Source of the DNA: an uncultured Erythrobacter sp.
GTDB taxonomy: Bacteria; Pseudomonadota; Alphaproteobacteria; Sphingomonadales; Sphingomonadaceae
DNA: 64,000 bases
Assembly: GCA_947498065.1 (NCBI GenBank)
Contig: CANMIS010000001.1
Location: 372,001 to 436,000, forward strand
Reading direction: 5' to 3'
How positions within the stretch are numbered: position 1 is the stretch's first letter; the number at the start of each line of letters is the position of its first letter. Shown here piece after piece: positions 26,749 to 34,470 of this stretch. The notes under the pieces are model-generated. The model saw nothing but the letters and a program-made list of their open reading frames with translations, searched no databases and was not told where the DNA came from. The translations under genes were made by a program, and so were the position numbers.

Positions 26749-27272
26749 GTTTCCGCCTTCTTGAGCTCTTCCAACAGAAGCGGAATATGCTCCAACCGGA
26801 TGTCGCCAATATGCTGATAACGGATCACGCCCTCGGCATCGATCACATAGGTCTCCGGCACGCCCGATGCGCCAATCTCCAGCATCAGGGACGAGATATC
26901 GTCCTTGCCAATGCGGGTGTAGGGATTGCCGTAGCGCTCGAGGAAAATCGCCACGTCCTCCGGCTTATCACGGATCGCGACGCCGATGATCTCAACGCCC
27001 TGCCCCTCCAGCACTTCGAGCTGCTTTGCCTCGGCGATGCACGGCAGGCACCAGCTCGCCCAGATGTTGAGCAGCTTTGGCTTGCCGCCAATAAAGTCCG
27101 CACGCGATGCGCCAGGCATGGTTTCCACCGCCGCTGGCAGTTCAAACTCAGGCAGAGCCTTCTCAACCATGGCCGAGGGGATTTGATCATCCTTCGGCTG
27201 GGTCAGCTGATATCCCGCCAGTCCCAGGAAGAAGACGAACAGGCCCAAAGGTATCCATAAGGTCCAGCGCAT
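26745..27272 (-). CDS. ccmG: Thioredoxin-like CcmG/DsbE
   Basis: 175 residues, membrane-anchored thioredoxin fold facing the periplasm with WCLPC active site in 'WASWCLPCIAEA', and 'GVPETYVIDAEGVIRYQHIG' toward the end. It reduces disulfides of CcmH/apocytochrome c. Overlaps ccmF by one base upstream and ccmH by four downstream. Confidence 0.94.
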   Translation of the reverse strand: MRWTLWIPLGLFVFFLGLAGYQLTQPKDDQIPSAMVEKALPEFELPAAVETMPGASRADFIGGKPKLLNIWASWCLPCIAEAKQLEVLEGQGVEIIGVAIRDKPEDVAIFLERYGNPYTRIGKDDISSLMLEIGASGVPETYVIDAEGVIRYQHIGDIRLEHIPLLLEELKKAET

Positions 27273-29314
27273 CAGGCAGGCTCCCCTTGCGCTTTGCTAT
27301 GCGCATCCTTGGCAAGCGCTGGTTCACCCAGCTCACCGTGCTTCAAAGCTTCGACTTCAGCGCGCTTTTCGGTGCTCCGCAGAACCGCACGGCGGCGTTT
27401 CAAGTCTGCGCTGACCCGGCCAATAATCGCTAGCGTGCCGCCAAACGCAATCAGCAGGCCGCCATACCAGATGAAGGTCACAAACGGTTTCCACCAAATG
27501 CGCAGCTGCCAGCGCTGATTGCCATTGGCATCAACCCCAGCGGAATCGCCAATCACCGCATACAGCTGTCCATCCCAGCGGGTGAGCAGAGCGCTCTCGC
27601 TGGTGGCCTGCGCCGGGGCCCAGAAATTACGCGCTTGCGGGATCATTACAGCGGCCGCGCCCTCGCCGCGCTGAGCCAGTACTCGGGCCTCCATCGCGGT
27701 CCAGTTCGGCCCAGCAATCGGATCGACGCTTTCCAAGGTGATGTTCCACCCGGCAACCTGCTGGCTTTCGCCTGCGACTACCGCGGACAAACGCTCTTTG
27801 GTAAAGGCGCTCTCGCTGGCCATGCCGAACAGGGACACCGCGACCCCGAAATGCGCGAGCACCATGCCCCATGTTGCAAGCGGCACGCGCGAAAGTTTGC
27901 GTCCCCGAAGCGGCAAGAAGGATGCAATGGCCAAGCCAGCCGACAGTGCGAGGCCAAGGATTGCGAGGACCGAATAATCGCCCAGCACCGCGACCAGCAC
28001 CAGCACGCCGAGAATGATCGCGCCGACAATCGCCAACTCAAGCTGAATGCGCGCAGGCTTATCTTCGCGCCATCGCATTAATGGGCCAGCGGCCATCACG
28101 AGAAACATCGGTACAGCGAAAATCGCGCTGACCGGATTAAAGTACGGCGGGCCAACGGACACGCGAATATCAAACGCCTCCGTCAGCAGCGGATAGAGCG
28201 TGCCGAGCAGCACGATCCCGAGGATCGCGGACAGCATCACATTGTTGAACACCAGCGCGCCCTCGCGGCTGCTCATGGCAAAGCGCTTACCCTCTGCCAC
28301 GGTGCCAGCGCGCAAAGCGAAGATCGCGAGGCTGCCGCCGATGTAAATCGCTAGCAACACTAGGATAAAGCTGCCCCGCTCTGGATCCACCGCAAAGGCA
28401 TGGACGCTGGTCAAGACGCCGGAGCGCACGAGGAAGGTCCCCAGCATACTCATCGAGAATGCGACCACGCCAAGCATGATCGTCCAAGTGCGCAAGGCAT
28501 CGCGCGCGGCCAGCACGCTGGTCGAATGCAGCAATGCGGTCGCGGCAAGCCACGGCATCAAAGAGGCGTTTTCAACCGGGTCCCAGAACCACCAGCCGCC
28601 CCAGCCAAGCTCGTAATAAGCCCAATAACTGCCAGCGGTAATACCCAGCGTCAGGAACACCCAAGCACCCAGCACCCATGGCCGCATCACGCGGGCAAAT
28701 TCCGGCGTCACATTACGGGTCAGCAGCGCGCCAATCGCAAAGCTGAAGGCAACCGAGAGGCCGACATAGCCAATGTAAAGCGTCGGCGGATGCAGCGCCA
28801 AGCCAATGTCTTGCAGCAGCGGGTTCAGCCCCTGCCCCTCTGGCGCTGGAATGGGCAGGCGCTCAAACGGGTTCGAACTGAGCAGGAGGAAAGCGTAAAA
28901 GCCCAGAGCGACAAAGCCCTGCGTCGCCAGCGTCGCCTGCATTGTGCGCACGGGCAAGCGCTTCTCCAGCCAGCCGATTAGCCCGCCAGACAGCGCCATC
29001 ACCGCCACCCACAGCAGCATGGAGCCCTCGTGATTGCCCCATGTGCCGGTCACTTTGAAAAGCATCGGCTTTAGCGAATGCGAATTCGCCGCGACCAGTT
29101 TCACCGACAGATCGGTGATCGCGAAGCACCACATCAGCATGAAGAACGCGAGCGTCGCGAGCAAAGCCTGAACCATGGCGGCCGGGCGCATCAATCGCGC
29201 CAGCTCGCCATCTTCGCCCTGTTCCTGGCGCAGCGCCAGAACGCCTGCGAACAATTGCAGCGCGGCTAGCGCAGCGGCGAGCCACAGGGCAGCAAGGCCA
29301 ATCTCTGCAATCAT
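27272..29314 (-). CDS. ccmF: Haem lyase subunit CcmF
   Basis: 680 residues with about 15 helices. The WWD-type motif 'WGGWWFWDPVENASLMPW' (about residue 235) and 'WGNHEGSMLLWV' identify CcmF, which with CcmH/CcmI attaches haem to apocytochrome c. The C-terminus has a cytosolic Lys/Glu/Ala-rich tail of about 50 residues. 9 bp downstream of ccmE. Confidence 0.96.
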   Translation of the reverse strand: MIAEIGLAALWLAAALAALQLFAGVLALRQEQGEDGELARLMRPAAMVQALLATLAFFMLMWCFAITDLSVKLVAANSHSLKPMLFKVTGTWGNHEGSMLLWVAVMALSGGLIGWLEKRLPVRTMQATLATQGFVALGFYAFLLLSSNPFERLPIPAPEGQGLNPLLQDIGLALHPPTLYIGYVGLSVAFSFAIGALLTRNVTPEFARVMRPWVLGAWVFLTLGITAGSYWAYYELGWGGWWFWDPVENASLMPWLAATALLHSTSVLAARDALRTWTIMLGVVAFSMSMLGTFLVRSGVLTSVHAFAVDPERGSFILVLLAIYIGGSLAIFALRAGTVAEGKRFAMSSREGALVFNNVMLSAILGIVLLGTLYPLLTEAFDIRVSVGPPYFNPVSAIFAVPMFLVMAAGPLMRWREDKPARIQLELAIVGAIILGVLVLVAVLGDYSVLAILGLALSAGLAIASFLPLRGRKLSRVPLATWGMVLAHFGVAVSLFGMASESAFTKERLSAVVAGESQQVAGWNITLESVDPIAGPNWTAMEARVLAQRGEGAAAVMIPQARNFWAPAQATSESALLTRWDGQLYAVIGDSAGVDANGNQRWQLRIWWKPFVTFIWYGGLLIAFGGTLAIIGRVSADLKRRRAVLRSTEKRAEVEALKHGELGEPALAKDAHSKAQGEPA

Positions 29315-29323
29315 CAGGCGGCC

Positions 29324-29806
29324 TTAATCCGTATACATGGTGGTGGTGTAGGATTGCTCAGGCGATTGATGCTGCTCCAAGCCTTCCAGCTCGCGCGGCA
29401 CGTAATTCTCATCATGTTTCGCCAGCAAGTTGGTGGCGAGGAAAGTGCCGTTTTCCTGCAGGCTGCCATCCGCAACCACTCCGGATCCCTCGACGAACAG
29501 GTCAGGCAGGATGCCGCTGTAGCGCACCGGAATGGTCGCGGCTTCATTGCCAGTCACGACAAAGGCGACGGTAATCCCATCATCCAGCGTCTCCAGCGAG
29601 CCGGGCTGAACCATCCCGCCCAGCCGTACCGCTTTGCCAGCCTCAGGCGGGTTCGCGCTCATTTGCTCTGGCAGATAGAAGAAATTCGCTTGATTGCGCA
29701 GCGCATAAGCAGCCAGCAGGCCCGCCGCGACAACCGCAACAATGGCGATCACCACCAGCACCATCCGCTGATGCTTCGCGCGTAGCCCCGTGCTTGTCTC
29801 TGTCAT
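29324..29806 (-). CDS. ccmE: Haem chaperone CcmE
   Basis: 160 residues: one N-terminal anchor (about 15-36) and a periplasmic OB-fold. The haem-binding His is in 'NLLAKHDENYVP' near residue 130. CcmE carries haem from CcmC to CcmF. Its ATG overlaps the ccmD stop. Confidence 0.94.
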   Translation of the reverse strand: MTETSTGLRAKHQRMVLVVIAIVAVVAAGLLAAYALRNQANFFYLPEQMSANPPEAGKAVRLGGMVQPGSLETLDDGITVAFVVTGNEAATIPVRYSGILPDLFVEGSGVVADGSLQENGTFLATNLLAKHDENYVPRELEGLEQHQSPEQSYTTTMYTD

Positions 29807-29943
29807 CGCCGCTTCACCTCATCTCGGCGGCGTTCGGCTCGCCGCATGCTTTGCCACGCCCAGATCGTCACTGCGATTAGGGCGCCAATGCCGACCACAT
29901 AGGCCGCAATTACGTAGTCCCACTGGTTGAGCGCTTCACGCAT
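29803..29943 (-). CDS. ccmD: Haem exporter protein CcmD (46 residues)
   Basis: Short gene read directly from the DNA. It begins MREALNQWDYVIAAYVVG and ends in a basic tail (RRAERRRDEVKRR). One membrane helix with a basic cytosolic end is the CcmD pattern; CcmD helps release holo-CcmE from CcmABC. Position proves it: ATGA overlaps with ccmC at 29943 and with ccmE at 29803-29806, in the canonical C-D-E order. Confidence 0.9.
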   Translation of the reverse strand: MREALNQWDYVIAAYVVGIGALIAVTIWAWQSMRRAERRRDEVKRR

Positions 29944-30695
29944 CAGCTGGTTCCCATAGACGCGGCAACAGGCACATCATCTTCGAGCGCGCGGCGGCGC
30001 AGACGCGCCTCAACCTGCATTTCAGCGATCAGTGCGCGCATCCGCATTAGCACAATTCCGCCGAACAACAGCGAGAAACCGAGCACAGCAATCAGCAATG
30101 GGATCAGAAATTCACCTGCAATCGCGCTCTTACCAACAGTGATGCTGGGTGGTTGATGCAGCGAATTCCACCACACGACCGAGCGATTGATGATCGGGAT
30201 GTTAACCGCGCCGACAATGCCGAAGATCGCAGGGATCTTGCTCGATCCGCCATCGCGCACGCTGGCCTGAGCCAAAGCGATATAGCCTGCATAGAGGAAC
30301 AGCAGCACCAGCATGCTGGTGAGCCGCCCATCCCAAACCCACCAGGAGCCCCAGGTGGGCCGGCCCCAGATGGAACCGGTCGCAAGGCAAATCGCGGTGA
30401 ACACCATGCCCGGTACAGCAACAGCGCGCGCGCCAATCGCGGCGAGCGGATGCTTCCAAATCAGCAGCGCCGCGCTGGACAGCGCAATGCCGGTCCAACC
30501 GCCCATGCCGAGCCATGCCGATGGCACGTGAATGTAAAGAATGCGGACCGTTTCACCCATCAACCGATCAGGCGGGACGACGAACAGCCCCCATGCAACT
30601 GCGCCCACGGACAGCACAATCCCGCTCAGCAGCAGCACTGGCGTAAGCCAGCGGGCAAGGGATAGAAAACGGGTTGGGTTGGCGTAGCCGTGCAT
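29943..30695 (-). CDS. ccmC: Haem handling protein CcmC
   Basis: 250 residues with six helices and the tryptophan-rich motif 'WGRPTWGSWWVWDGRLTS' (about 120-137). It loads haem onto CcmE. It is the first gene of the ccm operon here; ccmA and ccmB, which supply the ABC part, are not in the window. Start ATG 30695, MHGYANPTRF. Confidence 0.95.
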   Translation of the reverse strand: MHGYANPTRFLSLARWLTPVLLLSGIVLSVGAVAWGLFVVPPDRLMGETVRILYIHVPSAWLGMGGWTGIALSSAALLIWKHPLAAIGARAVAVPGMVFTAICLATGSIWGRPTWGSWWVWDGRLTSMLVLLFLYAGYIALAQASVRDGGSSKIPAIFGIVGAVNIPIINRSVVWWNSLHQPPSITVGKSAIAGEFLIPLLIAVLGFSLLFGGIVLMRMRALIAEMQVEARLRRRALEDDVPVAASMGTS

Positions 30696-30834
30696 AAATA
30701 CCGTTGCTTGTTCGCCGCTGATTTAGCGTACCCTCGCCGCGCGGCAAGGGCGCAAAATTATCAACACCCGGTAAGCTTGATGAAACACCGGCAATTCGCG
30801 CGGCAGAAACGCCCGGTTGAGCAAGCCCAAAGGC

Positions 30835-31902
30835 TTAGCCGCGTCCGATCAGCTCTTGTGCCATACGGTCGGCAACTACGTCTGATGAGACACCGGTCTC
30901 TTCGCTCTTGAGCCAGATTTCCTCAAGCCGTTCAGGGATTTGTGCAATCCGCTTGCGAACATCATTGATGTCACCCGGCGTGCCATTGCGGCGCGCAAGG
31001 TATTCGAGCGCGACCGAAATAATACCGCCTGCATTGATGACATAGTCCGGGGCGTAGAGAATTCCGCGTTCCGCCAGCACTTTGCCGTGCTCTGCGCGGG
31101 CAAGCTGATTGTTCGCGCCGCCAGCGACGATTGGCGTATCCAGACGGGCAATGCCCTCTTCATCCAGTATCGCGCCGAGCGCATTGGGGCTGAACACATC
31201 GCAGGATGTGCTCATAATCGCGTCCGCGCTGACAGCTTCGCCGCCCAGTTCCCGCGCCAATTCCGCTGCGCGGTCGGCATGAATGTCCGCAAGGGTCAGT
31301 TTCGCGCCATCTTTTGCCAGCAAGCGCGCAACACCAGCGCCAACGCTGCCCGTGCCCTGCACAGCGACATGCACGCCATCGACGCTGTCTTTGCCTAGCT
31401 TGTGGCGAACGGCGGCTTTGATGCCGTGATAAATGCCCATCGCGGTAAACGGACCGGGATCACCGCCAGCATTGCCCTCGCCCTCTACTGGGAGGCCAGA
31501 GACATGCGCGGTTTGCTTGGCCACGGCGACCATATCAGCTTCGCTGATGCCGACGTCTTCTGCGGTGACATAGCGGCCGCCAAGCGCTTCAACAGCATCG
31601 CCGAATGCCGCCAACATTTCAGGCGTCTTAGTGCGCGCATCATTGGCCAGGATAACGGCTTTACCGCCGCCCATAGGCAGGCCAGCCATTGCGTTTTTGT
31701 AGCTCATGCCGCGGCTGAGGCGCAGCGCATCGCGCAGGCCGTCTTTGGGATTGGGATAATGCCAGAACCGCGTACCGCCTGCGCCCGGGCCGAGATGCGA
31801 TGAATGCACGGCAATAATCGCGGTCAAACCGCTCTTGCGCTCGTGCACGACCTGCACGAGTTCGTGTTCGTCAAAGTCCGGTTCGGTCCAGAATGCGGTC
31901 AT
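30835..31902 (-). CDS. Leucine/Glu/Phe/Val dehydrogenase family protein
   Basis: 355 residues. The amino-acid dehydrogenase domain carries the catalytic lysines in 'GMSYKNAMAGLPMGGGKAVI', and a Rossmann domain has 'VAVQGTGSVGAGVA'. Length and 'GPGAGGTRFW' favour the leucine dehydrogenase group, which interconverts branched-chain amino acids and 2-oxo acids with NAD. Glutamate or phenylalanine dehydrogenase is less likely. Single gene between ccmC and tRNA-His. Confidence 0.88.
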   Translation of the reverse strand: MTAFWTEPDFDEHELVQVVHERKSGLTAIIAVHSSHLGPGAGGTRFWHYPNPKDGLRDALRLSRGMSYKNAMAGLPMGGGKAVILANDARTKTPEMLAAFGDAVEALGGRYVTAEDVGISEADMVAVAKQTAHVSGLPVEGEGNAGGDPGPFTAMGIYHGIKAAVRHKLGKDSVDGVHVAVQGTGSVGAGVARLLAKDGAKLTLADIHADRAAELARELGGEAVSADAIMSTSCDVFSPNALGAILDEEGIARLDTPIVAGGANNQLARAEHGKVLAERGILYAPDYVINAGGIISVALEYLARRNGTPGDINDVRKRIAQIPERLEEIWLKSEETGVSSDVVADRMAQELIGRG

Positions 31903-31979
31903 CAGCGATCAAGCCCCAGTTCAATTGGCGGTGCGCTTTGCATGACCACGCATCGAAAGGGGGCATTGAAGGGGGAAAA

Positions 31980-32057
31980 TGGGGCGACCGAGGGAGCTCG
32001 AATCCCCGACCTCCGGTACCACAAACCGGCGCTCTAACCAACTGAGCTACGATCGCC
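31980..32057 (-). tRNA. tRNA-His (GTG)
   Basis: 78-nt cloverleaf with encoded CCA. The 8-bp acceptor GGCGATCG/CGGTCGCC includes the G-1:C73 pair special to tRNA-His. The anticodon loop is TTGTGGT on CCGGT/ACCGG; the T arm contains GGATTCGAGCTCC. Confidence 0.95.
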
Positions 32058-32109
32058 ATATGCCCCGTCTCAACGCAACTTAAGTCGCTGCCAAGCCTAC
32101 GCAGGGGGC

Positions 32110-32137
32110 GTGTTACGCGTGCTGACGGCCTGGTCAA
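32110..32137 (-). promoter_or_regulatory. Candidate promoter of tRNA-His
   Basis: Minus-strand TTGACC (32137-32132), 16-bp spacer, TAACAC (32115-32110), about 50 bp upstream of the tRNA. The rest of 32138-32341 holds no gene; it has four scattered TTTGCG(C) motifs on both strands that I cannot assign. Confidence 0.5.
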
Positions 32138-32341
32138 GGCCGCTTGCGTGCGGAGCGAGCCTGTTGCACAAACACAGACCCGTGTGAAGCGAAAACTGCG
32201 CGGAAATCGCATTTGCGCAAGAATATTTCGCTCCGTTCTTTGGGCCGCGTTGGCGATGCGCAAATTGGACCGAGTTTGCGCGAATCTTTGGCCGCAGATT
32301 TGCGAACGCTGCACGCAGTGTAATCGTGCCTCAGCAGCGCC

Positions 32342-32665
32342 CTAGTGCTGAACGGTGAGATTGAGGCCAACTGCCCCGATCAAGATCATGCCGATAAAGG
32401 CAAATTGCAGCGCGCTGAGGCGCTCATCAAATGCGAAAATGCCGATTATGCTGATCGCCACGATCCCCACGCCAGACCAGATCGCATACACGATGCCAAC
32501 AGGGATCACTTTCATCGCCGGCGCAAGCATCCAGAAACAGGCCGAATAGCAAAGGATGGAGAGCACGCCCCATTGCCATTTCTCAAAGCCATTCGACAGC
32601 TTGAGCAGGAATTTGCCGGTCACCTCCAGCACAATGGCGATACCAAGAAAGACCCATGCGTTCAT
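32342..32665 (-). CDS. Small multidrug resistance (SMR) transporter
   Basis: 107 residues and four membrane helices from ATG 32665. Glu14 in 'IAIVLEVTGKFLLK' is the invariant proton/substrate-coupling glutamate. 'PVGIVYAIWSGVGIV' and 'FDERLSALQFAFIGMILIG' are SMR signatures. Exports cationic compounds or, in the guanidinium class, guanidine; I cannot separate these by eye. The longer start at 32797 lacks support and runs through the rpmE terminator. Confidence 0.88.
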   Translation of the reverse strand: MNAWVFLGIAIVLEVTGKFLLKLSNGFEKWQWGVLSILCYSACFWMLAPAMKVIPVGIVYAIWSGVGIVAISIIGIFAFDERLSALQFAFIGMILIGAVGLNLTVQH

Positions 32666-32730
32666 GCTCGCTGAGACTAGCGCTGCGCGGGTGATTGGCA
32701 ATGGCCGCTTCGACCGGATGTCCGGGCAAA

Positions 32731-32760
32731 CAAAAAGGGCGGCCCCGCAGGACCGCCCCA
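32731..32760 (-). terminator. Rho-independent terminator of rpmE
   Basis: On the minus strand GGGCGGTCC-TGCG-GGGCCGCCC (9-bp stem) followed by TTTTTGTTT, about 40 bp after the rpmE stop. Confidence 0.85.
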
Positions 32761-32797
32761 TTGGTGCGATGTTGCCATCGCAAATCATGCTAAGCAC

Positions 32798-33022
32798 TTA
32801 TTTCTTAAGCGAAAGACCGCCAAAACGCTTGTTGAACGCAGCAACACGGCCGCCCTCTTGAATTTGCTGCTTGCCGCCAGTCCAAGCCGGGTGGCTGGTC
32901 GGGTCAATATCAAGCGCCAGAGTGTCGCCTTCTTTACCCCAGGTGGAGCGTGTCTGAAACTCTGTACCATCGGTCATCTTGACCGTGATCATGTGATAAT
33001 CTGGGTGTGTATCGGCCTTCAT
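32798..33022 (-). CDS. rpmE: 50S ribosomal protein L31
   Basis: 74 residues, '[20 protein letters not shown]' start and '[10 protein letters not shown]' later. The zinc-binding CxxC of the C+ type is absent, so this is the Cys-minus L31, which does not store zinc. It has its own terminator downstream and a 221-bp gap upstream. Confidence 0.93.
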   Translation of the reverse strand: MKADTHPDYHMITVKMTDGTEFQTRSTWGKEGDTLALDIDPTSHPAWTGGKQQIQEGGRVAAFNKRFGGLSLKK

Positions 33023-33129
33023 GGCGGTATATCCTTCGTAGCTTTCGCCGGTACCGACCGGCTGCGCTGTTGAATTGAGAAGCGGCGCGTTTAGCGCTCC
33101 TGCTCAAAAATGCAAGAGTAGTTTCGATA

Positions 33130-33146
33130 CGATCACAAAGTGATCG
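33130..33146. repeat. Perfect 17-bp palindrome CGATCAC-AAA-GTGATCG
   Basis: A 7-bp inverted repeat with a 3-bp centre in the fabZ-rpmE gap. A second hairpin (GCGACC/GGTCGC, about 33176-33191) lies next to it. It could be an operator for rpmE or, as RNA, a structure at the 3' end of fabZ; no T-run follows on either strand. Confidence 0.4.
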
Positions 33147-33243
33147 CAAGGGCCTTGTGCCCGCCCGCAGCGATGCGACCGTCAGGTCGCTTGAGCGAGG
33201 AAAGCAAAGTGAGCGAACGCGAACGCTGGCGCTTGAAGCCTAA

Positions 33244-33729
33244 TCAAGAAGGCGGGTCAGCGATCATCGCGGTGAACTCAACCTCGCAAGAGGTTTTGCC
33301 CTCAACGCTCGCCTTGCCTTTGAACTTATAGACCCGGCTGCGCTTCTGGACGAATTCGACATTGAGATCGAGCAAGCAGCCCGGCGTCACAGGGGCGCGG
33401 AACTTTGCATTCTCAATCCCCATAAAGATCACCAGCTTGCCAGTGCCCGAGAGCTCCAGCGTCTCAATCCCCAGGATCGCTGCCGCTTGAGCCAATGCCT
33501 CAATCTGCAGCACACCCGGCATGATCGGAGCGCCAGGGAAATGCCCCTGGAAAAACTCTTCATTCATGCTCACGGCTTTCACCGCGTGGATGCGCTCACC
33601 CAGATCAATGGTGCGAACCCGGTCAACCAGCAGCAATGGATAACGGTGCGGCAGGGCTTTCAAGATCTTATGGATGTCGTAGTCGACGATCTGTTCCGCG
33701 CTGGCCGGTGTTTCCGAACCCTCACTCAT
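33244..33729 (-). CDS. fabZ: 3-hydroxyacyl-ACP dehydratase FabZ
   Basis: 161 residues, hot-dog fold. '[13 protein letters not shown]' at about 29-41 and the catalytic His/Glu in '[20 protein letters not shown]' mark FabZ, which dehydrates 3-hydroxyacyl-ACP. It is the last member of the envelope cluster, 48 bp after skp. In most Gram-negatives lpxD and lpxA flank fabZ; neither is here. Confidence 0.95.
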   Translation of the reverse strand: MSEGSETPASAEQIVDYDIHKILKALPHRYPLLLVDRVRTIDLGERIHAVKAVSMNEEFFQGHFPGAPIMPGVLQIEALAQAAAILGIETLELSGTGKLVIFMGIENAKFRAPVTPGCLLDLNVEFVQKRSRVYKFKGKASVEGKTSCEVEFTAMIADPPS

Positions 33730-33777
33730 GCCTTGCCCCCTTGCGTTATCAATTGCTGCTGTTCAGCCCAATTGGAC

Positions 33778-34470
33778 TTAGCGTCCTTCAGGAGCCTGCG
33801 CTGCTGGCTGCTGCTGTTGCTGCTGAGCGGCCTGGGCTTGCTGAATGGCCTGAGCCTGCAGCAGCACTTGCTGGATTTGCTGGAACACAGCGACAGAATT
33901 GCGGTTTGGCTGCCAACCTTGAGCCGGCACGATCGTGACGCTTGGAACCTTTGCGTTGAGCGCTGTGGTCACTTGCTGGCTGATATCAGCCTGAGGCGGC
34001 GCATAGATAATTGCATCAGGCGATACGATCATTTGGATTGATTGCGCCTGCACCACTTCTTGCAGCGACGCGGAATATTGCATGAGAATTTGCTCAACCG
34101 CATAGACGCGCGCGCCATCGATTTGCGCGGTCAGCGTTTGAATTTCCTGGTCAATCGCTTGAATGCGCGTGGTTTGCGTGGCGTTTGCTGCCGCTGCCTG
34201 CTCGGCCTCGTCCAGCTGATTGTCATTGTTCGTATCAAGCTGTTGCAGCAGCGTCTGACGCTCTTGATTGCGCGCGCGGCGCGTGTCGATTTGCGACTGA
34301 TAGGTGGTCGAAATCTGCTGGTAAGCGGTTTGGAACGCGGTGGTGCCGATAACAACACGGGCGGTGTCGACGGTCGCGACATTGCCCTGCACCTGAGCGG
34401 TGGCAGGCACAGCAACAGCTGCAGACAGAGTGAGGCCCGCAATTGCGAGCGACTTAGCAAAGAATTTCAT
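33778..34470 (-). CDS. skp: Periplasmic OMP chaperone Skp/OmpH
   Basis: 230 residues: signal peptide (to VPATAQ, about 26) and long helical arms rich in Gln and Ala ('QQISTTYQSQIDTRRARNQE'), ending in a Gln-rich stretch and AAQAPEGR. Skp holds unfolded outer-membrane proteins for BamA. Longer than E. coli Skp (161) mainly through the C-terminus. Its ATG overlaps the bamA stop (TAATG). Confidence 0.88.
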   Translation of the reverse strand: MKFFAKSLAIAGLTLSAAVAVPATAQVQGNVATVDTARVVIGTTAFQTAYQQISTTYQSQIDTRRARNQERQTLLQQLDTNNDNQLDEAEQAAAANATQTTRIQAIDQEIQTLTAQIDGARVYAVEQILMQYSASLQEVVQAQSIQMIVSPDAIIYAPPQADISQQVTTALNAKVPSVTIVPAQGWQPNRNSVAVFQQIQQVLLQAQAIQQAQAAQQQQQQPAAQAPEGR

